DNA of 64,000 nucleotides from the NCBI GenBank assembly GCA_964019135.1, contig OZ025265.1, positions 25,643,143 to 25,707,142 on the forward strand, read 5' to 3'. The DNA comes from Arenicola marina. Lineage: Eukaryota; Annelida; Polychaeta; Arenicolidae. The notes beneath the pieces were generated by a model, which worked only from the letters and a program-made list of their open reading frames with translations, made no database searches and was not told the origin of the DNA. The position numbers and the translations under genes are program-made. Positions 53,030 to 63,954 of the stretch are shown piece after piece. Numbering within the stretch: position 1 is the first letter of the stretch; each line of letters starts with the position of its first letter.

Positions 53030-54545
53030 ACGCCGTATAGTTTACCATTGCAATGATATTTCAGTCGATTTACGCAAAAGTGTTAACACGGCGAATTTTA
53101 ACCATATTTTTTCCTGACGGGCAATAACATTCCACAGTGTCCTATGCCATTTTTAAGTTTGTATGGTCAATATTGAGGGCACCGTGAATTTCGTTAATTT
53201 TAAATTAAAATGACCCGTTACGTAATAACCACCTGTCCGATTTTAGTACAATTTTAAATAATAAGGTCCTAATTTCTGCCCCAGTCTGTGGTAAATATTG
53301 GAGAGCGATAGCTTAAAAATTGAAAAAGTCGGTTTCGAACCCCCAACTTTCAGTCGCTCTGGCACTGTTTCGTTACGCGCACCGGGTTCAAGTTGAGATC
53401 GGATTTGGCATAAGCTACATCACCTCTATCCAACAGGACAAGATTGGTGCTCAGGTGTCTTTTAGTTTTCGAGCTACAACCGAACACTCGAAATTTACAA
53501 TAGTCTAGGTCACGACCTTGACCCTCGACCCAGGTTGCTGGAATATAATCAATTTTAAGATACGACCTTAAGTAACGTTTGTGTCAAAGATGAGTTGCGT
53601 GGTTGCGAGTTGCGTGGCTTATCGGTTTATGTTTTTAGCTCATGGTAAATTTCCAAAATGTCCTATCTTTTACCAATGGGCCATATTTGCGTTGCTATGG
53701 AAACAAAAAGTACCCGTCCGATTGCATACATCTCGCACATAATTGATAAGGCCGACCCCTAGGTAGCCTGTACCAAGTAACGTGAGGCTATGTGCATTTT
53801 AACTGCACCGAACATGAAAAGAAACTAAAATTTGTATCTTTCAGAATGGGATTTTCCGTTGCCTTGAAAACGAATACTACCAGTTCGATCGGCGTAATTT
53901 TTGGCATAGTCTATCTAGGTGGCGGACCGAATGTCCCTGCCAAGCGGCGTGGAAATCCTGTATGGCAAGTTGTCAAAATCGGGTGACAAAACTTCCATTG
54001 GCTCATAATGGGGACTTTCGTCGCCTTGAAAACGGACACTATTGATGGGATCACTATACATTTTGACATACGGTACCTGAGTGGTACCTTTAATGTCCCT
54101 GCAAAGTCTTGTGACAATCGCGTTGAGATTAAAAAAATTTGGTGTGGACACTTAAAAAAAAATCCAAAGCCTGTAGCGTAAACACTATTGCTCCTACGTT
54201 AATTTAATAGTAATAACAAGAAAGATATTCAGGAGCTGAGAATATAGACACTAATTTTGTGTTTCTAGCTGTAAAATGAAGCAAGTTAGACAGGGAAATG
54301 GGTTTTGGACGTATGACGTCATCGTGGCGTTGACGTTTGATCGATTTCACCCGGCAACAAACTTGACCTTAGGTTAGATTTCTGGCATCTGTTGGCGAAG
54401 TTTGACAACGATAGCTGCAAGTGTTCGACAGTTATCGCGGGCACAGACAGACAGGCAGACACACACACACTCACACACACACACACACACACACAAACAG
54501 AACTGACCGACATGATGGCGATTTTCGCAATAATAAAGCCTCGAC
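53030..54545 (+). repeat. Long repeat K, copy 2
   Basis: Same blocks as 45920-47251, with extra sequence at about 54080-54240. It ends in a CA microsatellite (54463-54495) and ACAAACAGAACTGACCGACA then TGATGGCGATTTTCG. The reverse complement of this end resembles the ATGTCGGTCGGTCGTGTTTG unit at 34.7 and 35.3 kb, tying families K and F together. Confidence 0.85.
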
Positions 54546-54739
54546 ACGCCAAATGACTGACGGCGTGCCATGCCGACGTCATGAAATGGGTCTTAACATT
54601 GTCGAATTGGTCACATAACCACAATTTTCGTCGTCCTTCTCAAGCTTTGCTTGACCGTCTAGGTTTTTTGTCGGTGCACGCTGCCCCCGGCCACGGCCGA
54701 ATGTGCAGCCCATGAATTCGGTAATGCACTGATGACATT

Positions 54740-55150
54740 GTATCTTTTTTTGCTTCATAGCCGCTGGCGTTGAATAGTGGTGGTGATGGTGTATTCTATA
54801 GTGCATACAGTGGTGGCTTTACGAGTTCTTTTTCTTCATAACGATTGAATAGGTGTGGTGAGGGTGTTATTCTATAATGCAATGGTGGCTTTTCATTTTT
54901 TTTTTTTTTACAGCGGTTGAATAGAACTGGTCAGGGTGAATTCAATGATGCAGTGGTAAATTTACATGACTGTTTTGTTTTGCTTCATATCGGTTGAATA
55001 GGATTGGTGAGGGGGAATTATATAATGCAGTAGTGACTACTTTTGTTGCTTCCTAGCGGCTGGATAGGGGTGGTGAGGGTGAATTCTATAATGAAGTGTT
55101 GAATTTAAATGTTGTTTTGCTTCATAACGATTAACTAGAGTTGGTGAGGG
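54740..55150 (+). repeat. Degenerate tandem repeat of about 80 bp, six copies
   Basis: Recurring TTGCTTCATAGCGGTTGAAT, a GGTGGTGAGGGTGAATTCTA-like part and a TATAATGCAGTGGT part. It directly flanks the 59-bp satellite and shares its G-rich GGTGAGGGTGA wording. Confidence 0.75.
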
Positions 55151-55163
55151 TGAGAGTAAGCTA

Positions 55164-58100
55164 TTTGGGCGGCGATTGGAGGAGGGGGGCTTGTGGGTGG
55201 ACGTGATCGTGTAGGGATGACATTTGGGTGGCGATTGGAGGAGGGGGGCTTGTGGGTGGGCGTGATGGTGTAGGGATGACATTTGGGCGGCGATTGGAGG
55301 AGGAGGGCTTGTAAGTGGGCGTGATGGTATAGGGATGACATTTGGGCGGCGATTTGAGGAGGGGGGCTTGTGGGTGGGCGTGATGGTGTAGGGATGACAT
55401 TTGGGCGGCGATTGGAGGAGGAGGGCTTGTGGGTGGGCGTGATGGTGTAGGGATGACATTTGGGCGGCGATTTGAGGAGGGGGGCTTGTGGGTGGGCGTG
55501 ATGGTGTAGGGATGACATTTTGGCGGCGATTTGAGGAGGAGGGCTTGTGGGTGGGCGTGATGGTGTAGGGATGACATTTGGGCGGCGATTTGAGGAGGGG
55601 GGCTTGTGGGTGGGCGTGATGGTGTAGGGATGACATTTGGGCGGCGATTGGAGGAGGAGGGATTGTAAGTGGGCGTGATGGTGTAGGGATGACATTTGGG
55701 CGGCGATTGGAGGAGGAGGGCTTGTAAGTGGGCGTGATGGTATAGGGATGACATTTGGGCGGCGATTTGAGGAGGGGGGCTTGTGGGTGGGCGTGATGGT
55801 GTAGGGATGACATTTGGGCGGCGATTTGAGGAGGGGGGCTTGTGGGTGGGCGTGATGGTGTAGGGATGACATTTGGGCGGCGATTTGAGGAGGGGGGCTT
55901 GTGGGTGGGCGTGATGGTGTAGGGATGACATTTGGGCGGCGATTTGAGGAGGGGGGCTTGTGGGTGGGCGTGATGGTGTAGGGATGACATTTGGGCGGCG
56001 ATTGGAGGAGGGGGGCTTGTGGGTGGGCGTGATGGTGTAGGGATGACATTTGGGCGGCGATTGGAGGAGGGGGGCTTGTGGGTGGGCGTGATGGTGTAGG
56101 GATGACATTTGGGCGGCGATTGGAGGAGGGGGGCTTGTGGGTGGGCGTGATGGTGTAGGGATGACATTTGGGCGGCGATTGGAGGAGGGGGGCTTGTGGG
56201 TGGGCGTGATGGTGTAGGGATGACATTTGGGCGGCGATTGGAGGAGGGGGGCTTGTGGGTGGGCGTGATGGTGTAGGGATGACATTTGGGCGGCGATTGG
56301 AGGAGGGGGGCTTGTGAGTGGGCGTGATGGTGTAGGGATGACATTTGGGCGGCGATTGGAGGAGGGGGGCTTGTGGGTGGGCGTGATGGTGTAGGGATGA
56401 CATTTGGGCGGCGATTTGAGGAGGCGGGCTTGTGGGTGGGCGTGATGGTGTAGGGATGACATTTGGGCGGCGATTGGAGGAGGGGGGCTTGTGGGTGGGC
56501 GTGATGGTGTAGGGATGACATTTGGGCGGCGATTTGAGGAGGGGGGCTTGTGGGTGGGCGTGATGGTGTAGGGATGACATTTGGGCGGCGATTTGAGGAG
56601 GGGGGCTTGTGGGTGGGCGCGATTGTTTAGGGATGACATTTGGGCGGCGATTGGAGGAGGGGGGCTTGTGGGTGGGCGTGATGGTGTAGGGATGACATTT
56701 GGGCGGCGATTGGAGGAGGGGGGCTTGTGGGTGGGCGTGATGGTGTAGGGATGACATTTGGGCGGCGATTGGAGGAGGGAGGCTTGTGGGTGGGCGTGAT
56801 GGTGCAGGGATGACATTTGGGCGGCGATTGGAGGAGGGGGGCTTGTGGGTGGGCGTGATGGTATAGGGATGACATTTGCGCGCCGATTGGAGGAGGGGGG
56901 CTTGTGGGTGGGCGTGATGGTGTAGGGATGACATTTGGGCGGCGATTGGAGGAGGGGGGCTTGTGGGTGGGCGTGATGGTGTAGGGATGACATTTGGGCG
57001 GCGATTGGAGGAGGGGGGCTTGTGGGTGGGCGTGATGGTGTAGGGATGACATTTGGGCGGCGATTGGAGGAGGGGGGCTTGTGGGTGGGCGTGATGGTGT
57101 AGGGATGACATTTGGGCGGCGATTTGAGGAGGGGGGCTTGTGGGTGGGCGCGATTGTTTAGGGATGACATTTGGGCGGCGATTGGAGGAGGGGGGCTTGT
57201 GGGTGGGCGTGATGGTGTAGGGATGACATTTGGGCGGCGATTGGAGGAGGGGGGCTTGTGGGTGGGCGTGATGGTGTAGGGATGACATTTGGGCGGCGAT
57301 TGGAGGAGGGGGGCTTGTGGGTGGGCGTGATGGTGTAGGGAGGACATTTGGGCGGCGATTGGAGGAGGGGGGCTTGTGGGTGGGCGTGATGGTATAGGGA
57401 TGACATTTGCGCGGCGATTGGAGGAGGGGGGCTTGTGGGTGGGCGTGATGGTGTAGGGATGACATTTGGGAGGCGATTGGAGGGGGGGGCTTGTGGGTGG
57501 GCGTGATGGTGTAGGGATGACATTTGGGCGGCGATTTGAGGAGGGGGGCTTGTGGGTGGGCGCGATTGTTTAGGGATGACATTTGGGCGGCGATTGGAGG
57601 AGGGGGGCTTGTGGGTGGGCGTGATGGTGTAGGGATGACATTTGGGCGGCGATTGGAGGAGGAGGGCTTGTGGGTGGGCGTGATGGCATAGGGATGACAT
57701 TTGGGCGGCGATTGGAGGAGGGGGGCTTGTGGGTGGGCGTGATGGTGTAGGGATGACATTTGGGCGGCGATTGGGGGAGGAGGGCTTGTGGGTGGGCGTG
57801 ATGGTATAGGGATGACATTTGGGCGGCGATTTGAGGAGGGGGGCTTGTAGGTGGGCGTGATGGTGTAGGGATGACATTTGGGCGCGATTTGAGGAGGGGG
57901 GCTTGTGGGTGGGCGTGATGGTATAGGGATGACATTTGGGCGGCGATTTGAGGAGAAGGGCTTGTGGGTGGGCGTGATGGTGTAGGGATGACATTTGGGC
58001 GGCGATTGGAGGAGGGGGGCTTGTGGGTGGGCGTGATTGTGTAGGGATGACATTTGGGCGGCGATTGGAGGAGGAGGGCTTGTGGGTGGGCGTGATGGCA

Positions 58101-60311
58101 TAGGGATGACATTTGGGCGGCGATTTGAGGAGGGGGGCTTGTGGGTGGGCGTGATGGTGTAGGGATGACATTTGGGCGGCGATTGGGGGAGGAGGGCTTG
58201 TGGGTGGGCGTGATGGTATAGGGATGACATTTGGGCGGCGATTTGAGGAGGGGGGCTTGTGGGTGGGCGTGATGGTGTAGGGATGACATTTGGGCGCGAT
58301 TTGAGGAGGGGGGCTTGTGGGTGGGCGTGATGGTATAGGGATGACATTTGGGCGGCGATTGGCGGAGGGGGGCTTGTGGGTGGGCGTGATGGTGTAGGGA
58401 TGACATTTGGGCGGCGATTGGAGGAGGAGGGCTTGTGGGTGGGCGTGATGGTATAGGGATGACATTTGGGCGGCGATTTGAGGAGGGGGGCTTGTGGGTG
58501 GGCGTGATGGTGTAGGGATGACATTTGGGCGGCGATTTGAGGAGGGGGGGCTTGTGGGTGGGCGTGATGGTGTAGGGATGACATTTGGGCGGCGATTGGA
58601 GGAGGGGGGCTTGTGGGTGGGCGTGATTGTGTATGGATGACATTTGGGCGGCGATTGGAGGAGGGGGGCTTGTGAGTGGGCGAGATGGTGTAGGGATGAC
58701 ATTTGGGCGGCGATTGGAGGAGGGGGGCTTGTGGGTGGGCGTGATGGTGTAGGGATGACATTTGGGCGGCGATTTGAAGAGAAGGGCTTGTGGGTGGGCG
58801 TGATGGTATAGGGATGACATTTGGGCGGCGATTGGAGGAGGGGGGCTTGTGGGTGGGCGTGATGGTATAGGGATGACATTTGGGCGGTGATTGGAGGAGG
58901 AGGGCTTGTGAGTGGGCGTGATGGTATAGAGATGCAATTTGGGCGGCGATTTGAGGAGGGGGGCTTGTGGGTGGGCGTGATGGTGTAGGGATGACATTTG
59001 GGCGGCGATTGGAGGAGGGGGGCTTGTGGGTGGGCGTGATGGTGTAGGGATGACATTTGGGCGGCGATTGGAGGAGGGGGGCTTGTGGGTGGGCGTGATG
59101 GTGTAGGGATGACATTTGGGCGGCGATTTGAGGAGGGGGGCTTGTGGGTGGGCGTGATGGTGTAGGGATGACATTTGGGCGGCGATTGGAGGAGGGGGGC
59201 TTGTGGGTGGGCGTGATGGTGTAGGGATGACATTTGGGCGGCGATTGGAGGAGGGGGGCTTGTAGGTGGGCGTGATGGTATAGGGATGACATTTGCGCGG
59301 CGATTGGAGGAGGGGGGCTTGTGGGTGGGCGTGATGGTGTAGGGATGACATTTGGGCGGCGATTGGAGGAGGGGGGCTTGTGGGTGGGCGTGATGGTGTA
59401 GGGATGACATTTGGGCGGCGATTGGAGGAGGGGGGCTTGTGGGTGGGCGTGATGGTGTAGGGATGACATTTGGGCGGCGATTGGAGGAGGGGGGCTTGTG
59501 GGTGGGGGTGATTGTGTAGGGATGACATTTGGGCGGCGATTGGGGGAGGAGGGCTTGTGGGTGGGCGTGATGGTATAGGGATGACATTTGGGCGGCGATT
59601 TGAGGAGGGGGGCTTGTGGGTGGGCGTGATGGTGTAGGGATGACATTTGGGCGGCGATTTGAGGAGGGGGGCTTGTGGGTGGGCGTGATGGTATAGGGAT
59701 GACATTTGGGCGGCGATTTGAGGAGGGGGGGCTTGTGGGTGGGCGTGATGGTGTAGGGATGACATTTGGGCGGCGATTGGAGGAGGGGGGCTTGTGGGTG
59801 GGCGTGATGGTGTAGGGATGACATTTGGGCGGCGATTGGAGGAGGGGGGCTTGTGAGTGGGCGAGATTGTGTAGGGATGACATTTGGGCGGCGATTGGAG
59901 GAGGGGGGCTTGTGGGTGGGCGTGATGGTATAGGGATGACATTTGGGCGGCGATTGGAGGAGGGGGGCTTGTGAGTGGGCGTAATGGTGTAGGGATGACA
60001 TTTGGGCGGCGATTGGAGGAGGGGGGCTTGTGGGTGGGCGTGATGGTGTAGGGATGACATTTGGGCGGCGATTGGAGGAGGGGGGCTTGTGGGTGGGCGT
60101 GATGGTGTAGGGATGACATTTGGGCGGCGATTGGAGGAGGGGGGCTTGTTGGTGGGCGTGATGGTGTAGGGATGACTTTTGGGCGGCGATTGGAGGAGGG
60201 GGGCTTGTGGGTGGGCGTGATGGTGTAGGGATGACATTTGGGCGGCGATTGGAGGAGGGGGGCTTGTGGGCGGGCGTGATGGTGTAGGGATGACATTTGG
60301 GCGGCGATTGG
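55164..60311 (+). repeat. 59-bp satellite array, about 87 copies
   Basis: Unit parts in order: TTTGGGCGGCGATTGGAGGA, GGGGGGCTTGTGGGTGGGCG, TGATGGTGTAGGGATGACA. The array begins and ends at the same point, TTTGGGCGGCGATTGG. Main variants: GATTGG or GATTTG (roughly 27 of 87 by eye), GTGTAGG or GTATAGG, GGGGGGC or GGAGGGC. Rare variants (CGCGATTGTTTAGG; GATTGGGGGAGGAGGG; a GGGCGCGATTT deletion) recur 413-415 bp or about 530 bp apart, i.e. at 7 or 9 units, showing higher-order duplication. The minus-strand unit has no stop in any frame and 59 is not a multiple of 3, so minus-strand open frames up to 1700 codons result; they are Pro/His/Ser-rich and cycle through all three frames every 177 bp. Confidence 0.97.
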
Positions 60312-60662
60312 TGCAAGTTGTGTAGATAATTCCATGTGGGGAATTCCTATCATGAGATCACCGTCATTTCGCCTGAAATGTAAATATTCATCGCTTTTGT
60401 AATAAAAACAATTAAATCGCCAATTTTGTTCGTCCGAGATTGAAATCTTTTCGAAAGGTGTAATATTGTCGATAATTTTTTGGTGACTAGCTGCAAACAT
60501 TACTAGTATCTGTTCTTGAATTCAATGAAACGTCCGAGGTTATTTTGATTTTAATGGACCTATTATGTCCCTAACTGGTCTGGTGAATATCAACTTCAGA
60601 TTTTTGCTCTGATCACCGTATTCTGTAATTCGTGTTAAAACATAAATGAAAACAAACCATTA
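60312..60662. other. Unique right flank of the satellite
   Basis: AT-rich. A minus-strand frame from 60500 is open into the array (start MFAASHQKIIDNITPFEKIS). No promoter or splice signals were recognised, so it is not called a gene. Confidence 0.35.
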
Positions 60663-60912
60663 AAGTAAGTAAGCCAAATTTATTCCTAATAAGCCAACTA
60701 AATGCCAATGCGTTCTGATATATGGAACACCGGTTATCTCATTTAATAGTGATCACATTTCATTTACGTAAAGCGGCATTTCTACTCATTCATGTTAAGT
60801 AAGCCAAATTTATTCATGATAAGCCAACTAAAAGCCAATGTGTTCTGATATATAGAACACCGGTTATCTCATTTAATAGTGATTACATTTTGTTCTACTC
60901 ATTTATGTTAAG
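60663..60912 (+). repeat. Tandem duplication of about 135 bp
   Basis: Both halves carry TAAGTAAGCCAAATTTATTC, ATAAGCCAACTAAA and GAACACCGGTTATCTCATTT then AATAGTGAT. The second half lacks about 20 bp (TTACGTAAAGCGGCATTT region). Confidence 0.9.
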
Positions 60913-61471
60913 ACTAAAATATAAAGTTTATACATACTTGAATAATGAGACATTTTGAAAATATAATTAGCCTGCTGTTTTCACATGATACAAGGATGAT
61001 ACATTTTTTGTAATCTTTAAAACCATGGGAAAAAAATCTAAATTGCAATAAACATTGTCTTGGATATATGTCGCCGGCTTTACGTAATTTGATAAATGGT
61101 GATAGTATAGACATGTTTAAACAACACCTCGACTGATATATTTTTGATCTTAAGAAACTCGTAATCGATTATGTTTCTCTGCAAGATAACTTTTGCAGCG
61201 AGTTTCCGCGCCTTCCCTGGCAATTGATCCGCCGTATGGGTGAACATCATATGCATTTCGATGTTTCAATCAGTGGGTCGCGCTTGTTATACAATCAACA
61301 CATAAGGAATATAATATATATATAATAAGCAACACAAATGACCGAAGTCTTCAGACTTAAGCAATTGCCACATCAGTGGCATGCGTTCCGGCCCGAGATA
61401 GGTTAGCGAAAGGTAATTAACAACACCAAGAAACAATTAAGTGTGACAAAGAAGGTTAAACACGTATGTCA
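60913..61471. other. No recognised feature
   Basis: AT-rich with a TA microsatellite at 61311-61325. Confidence 0.4.
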
Positions 61472-61842
61472 CTAGCACAGCCACATGACACTAAACACGA
61501 AAATCAAGATGGCGGACAAGGCCAACAGAGTGAAGGTTAAATCCATCACTTTCTGAGTCATGTCGCTGGGTGACTGCGGGAAGGCCATGAGGTTGAGTCC
61601 CGCCACGATGAAACAGGCGACGGACTGCGCCATCAGGCACAGGCCAATCATCATCTTCTGGCAGTCCAGTCGTCTGCACGCGTCTCGTGGGGCGGGGCTT
61701 GGGTCCGTTCATCATGGATACCGCGGGCCTCTCGCGGGGGAGTCGAGCGGAAGGCGCGGTAAATATTGTGTAGATGATCGGCCAGATTTGGATCATATGG
61801 CATCGTTGATTCGTTTTCTCAGGGTCCGAGAAGGAAGGGCGG
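61472..61842 (-). CDS. Candidate terminal exon with two membrane segments
   Basis: A strong acceptor (GTTTGTTTTTCCCCCAG|AC) lies at about 61842 on the minus strand. Further on, 61675-61472 reads CRRLDCQKMMIGLCLMAQSV then ACFIVAGLNLMAF and VMDLTFTLLALSAILIFVFS then VMWLC and a stop: two hydrophobic helices split by a short polar loop. The frame entered from the acceptor (MIQIWPIIYTIFTAP...) is not the same, so a second acceptor nearer 61690 or a frameshift is needed. No family is recognised. Confidence 0.28.
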
Positions 61843-63098
61843 TCTGGGGGAAAAACAAACGAAAGGATATTTCAACATTTGATCAATCGAATCGATTGAA
61901 AGCTTACATAATGAAAAGGCCACTTGAGAAGCGTAAGGCGTTCATGCCTTATATTTTAGCAAATAGAATAAATGGTTAAAGTCGCATGTCGAGTTCTTTC
62001 CCGCCAAAACTAAGCCCAGGCGAAATTTATATCAAAATTTGCAGAAAACTCGATTGTTACATTCCATAAATTCAGAAACCTGATAAACCTCGCCGTTTCG
62101 GCTGTGGTGTGGCAAACGTGTCTATCCCGCGACACGACAGCACTCTGTCGCGGCACTGCTACTTATAACAAAGCATCGCGAAGCACACAAACTGATGACG
62201 TTTACCACTGAAATGAAAATTTGTGGTAAATGGATATCACGGGCAAGGCTAAGAGACACTATTTGGCAGTCTGGCATGGGTGGAGTATACACAAAACCAA
62301 TCTTGAATGATTCCAGGACTGATTCTTATTTGTATTTTAATCTCTTTAAATTTGGCGGGAAAGAGCTCGACATGCAACTTTAAGGCGTACGTGTGTAAAA
62401 TGGCAAGGTGAATGTTGCTACCCCCCCCCCCCCCCCCAACCGGCTCTCGCTCCCGTCGTCCATTGCTCCTACATTAAAGTGATCTTGCAAACATCATTTT
62501 GTTGACTATTGATGGTGGAGGAGGAGGTAGGATGGTCTTTCTATCTCAGCGCGAACTATTCTTCAACGTATACTGTTGGCTGGTTCTTCTCGTCTAACAT
62601 TTACCACGAAAATCGACCTCGTGGGGGCGAACATCCATGCGCAGTCAATAAGGCATAGACATGAATAAAATTTATGTCTATGGTAAAACCAAGGATATTA
62701 TACACTACCCCTGATAAAACGAATTTGGTAACCGGCCGTACCACATGGTTCACTCGCATACACTTTCTTTAAATTGTGGCCATGCAACTGCAGTGGCTAT
62801 ATACTTCACCGGAACTGGACATTTCCACGTACTGATCATTCACCTATAATTAACAGAATTCTCAAACTTTAGGCGGTCTGTGCTGACGACAACGTTTATC
62901 CCTACGCCGAGATAGTTCCACAACAAAGAACTTGTAGCTTAATAACCGAAGTGATTGTGACGTCACCGTATGGCGGTAACTAAGAGCAACCACTGCACCA
63001 TGCAGCTTTGTTTGTAGTCTACCGACAATCTCGATCCCAGAGTTCCTTGCGCGAGGGCGATAAGTTTACAAGCTACTCTGTACGGAAATTGGTCTACC
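61843..63098. other. No recognised feature
   Basis: Mixed sequence with a C-run at 62421-62438 and a GGAGGAGGAGG patch at 62517-62527. No gene seen. Confidence 0.4.
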
Positions 63099-63257
63099 CA
63101 GGGAGGGATCCAGAAGGGGGGGGGGGGAGACTCTTTTAGGGCCGAGATTTATACCATTGAGCTTATGAAAACCAAAACCGCCCCCCCCCCGATCCAGCAT
63201 ATCTTGATGCTACCCTGAAACCGGCCCACCCTATCCAGATTATCTGGATCCGCCCCG
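63099..63257. mobile_element. Short hAT-type MITE
   Basis: Ends CAGGGAGGGATCCAG and CTGGATCCGCCCCG. The inner GATCCAGCATATCTTGATGC and CTGAAACCGGCCCACCCTAT relate to 44053-44182 in inverse orientation. About 160 bp; target duplication not clear. Confidence 0.5.
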
Positions 63258-63566
63258 TAAATTCTACCGACAGTCTACCGATATGGAAACTGCAGTTTTG
63301 CTTGTCACAGTTGTTCATAATCATAATCATTTTAAATGCGTTTTGTTCTCAGCGTCTTGTGTTCCTGATTAAAATGTCCGATTCTATCTTAATTGTTATC
63401 ATTCTGCAGTCAAAGAAGCGCTAATATACACTATGGTCACATCAGTTGTAGATCGGTAGCGTATTGTCGACACATCAAGATATTCAGCATTCTACTCCCT
63501 ATCATTCATGCACTCAATATAGCGTAAGCGACCCGCCCTCTGCCGGGAGATCGGGTACACGGTCTG
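63258..63566. other. No recognised feature
   Basis: AT-rich spacer between two MITEs. Confidence 0.35.
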
Positions 63567-63945
63567 GGCTGCGTACCGTAGCACGATCCTTACGGTACGA
63601 CAAATAAGTAATTGAACTTGGCGGATTGGTCAAGGACGGGTGCAATTTTGAAGCGGAAGTGGGGTATGGTTCGCGGCGATCAAGAGCAGTCCCGCATGAT
63701 AATATAATACGATTCTTCTCAGATAAGTGGGGATAACCCGTAAATATCGATGCTTTATAATTATCTTTTATTTATCAATATTTTACACCATTTATATTGT
63801 GCTGCTATTTCCAAAGCAAGGATAGTTATTTGGTGGTTATCCCCGCAACAAATGGAAATAGTTCGATGTGACCAATGTCGTACCGTAGCAAGTTCCGAGT
63901 GGCCAAAAATGTTCGCGGCGGTCGATCGTGCTCCGGTACGCAGCC
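63567..63945. mobile_element. MITE with 22-bp terminal inverted repeats and inner palindromes
   Basis: GGCTGCGTACCGTAGCACGA (plus TC) at 63567 is mirrored by GATCGTGCTCCGGTACGCAG (plus CC) ending 63945, with one mismatch. Further in, GTGGGGATAACCC (63726) mirrors GGTTATCCCCGC (63836), and ACGGTACGAC mirrors GTCGTACCGT. About 380 bp, no coding. No target duplication could be confirmed, so the superfamily is open. Confidence 0.7.
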
Positions 63946-63954
63946 TAGGTATCA

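Noticed and set aside
55037-60500. Proline/histidine-rich giant proteins on the minus strand (494 to 1700 residues)
   Set aside because: They are read-through of a stop-free 59-bp repeat; the same 59-residue cycle appears in every frame and there is no gene structure.
61560-61979. 139-codon plus-strand protein at 61.6 kb
   Set aside because: Antisense to the membrane-helix frame and without recognisable motifs.
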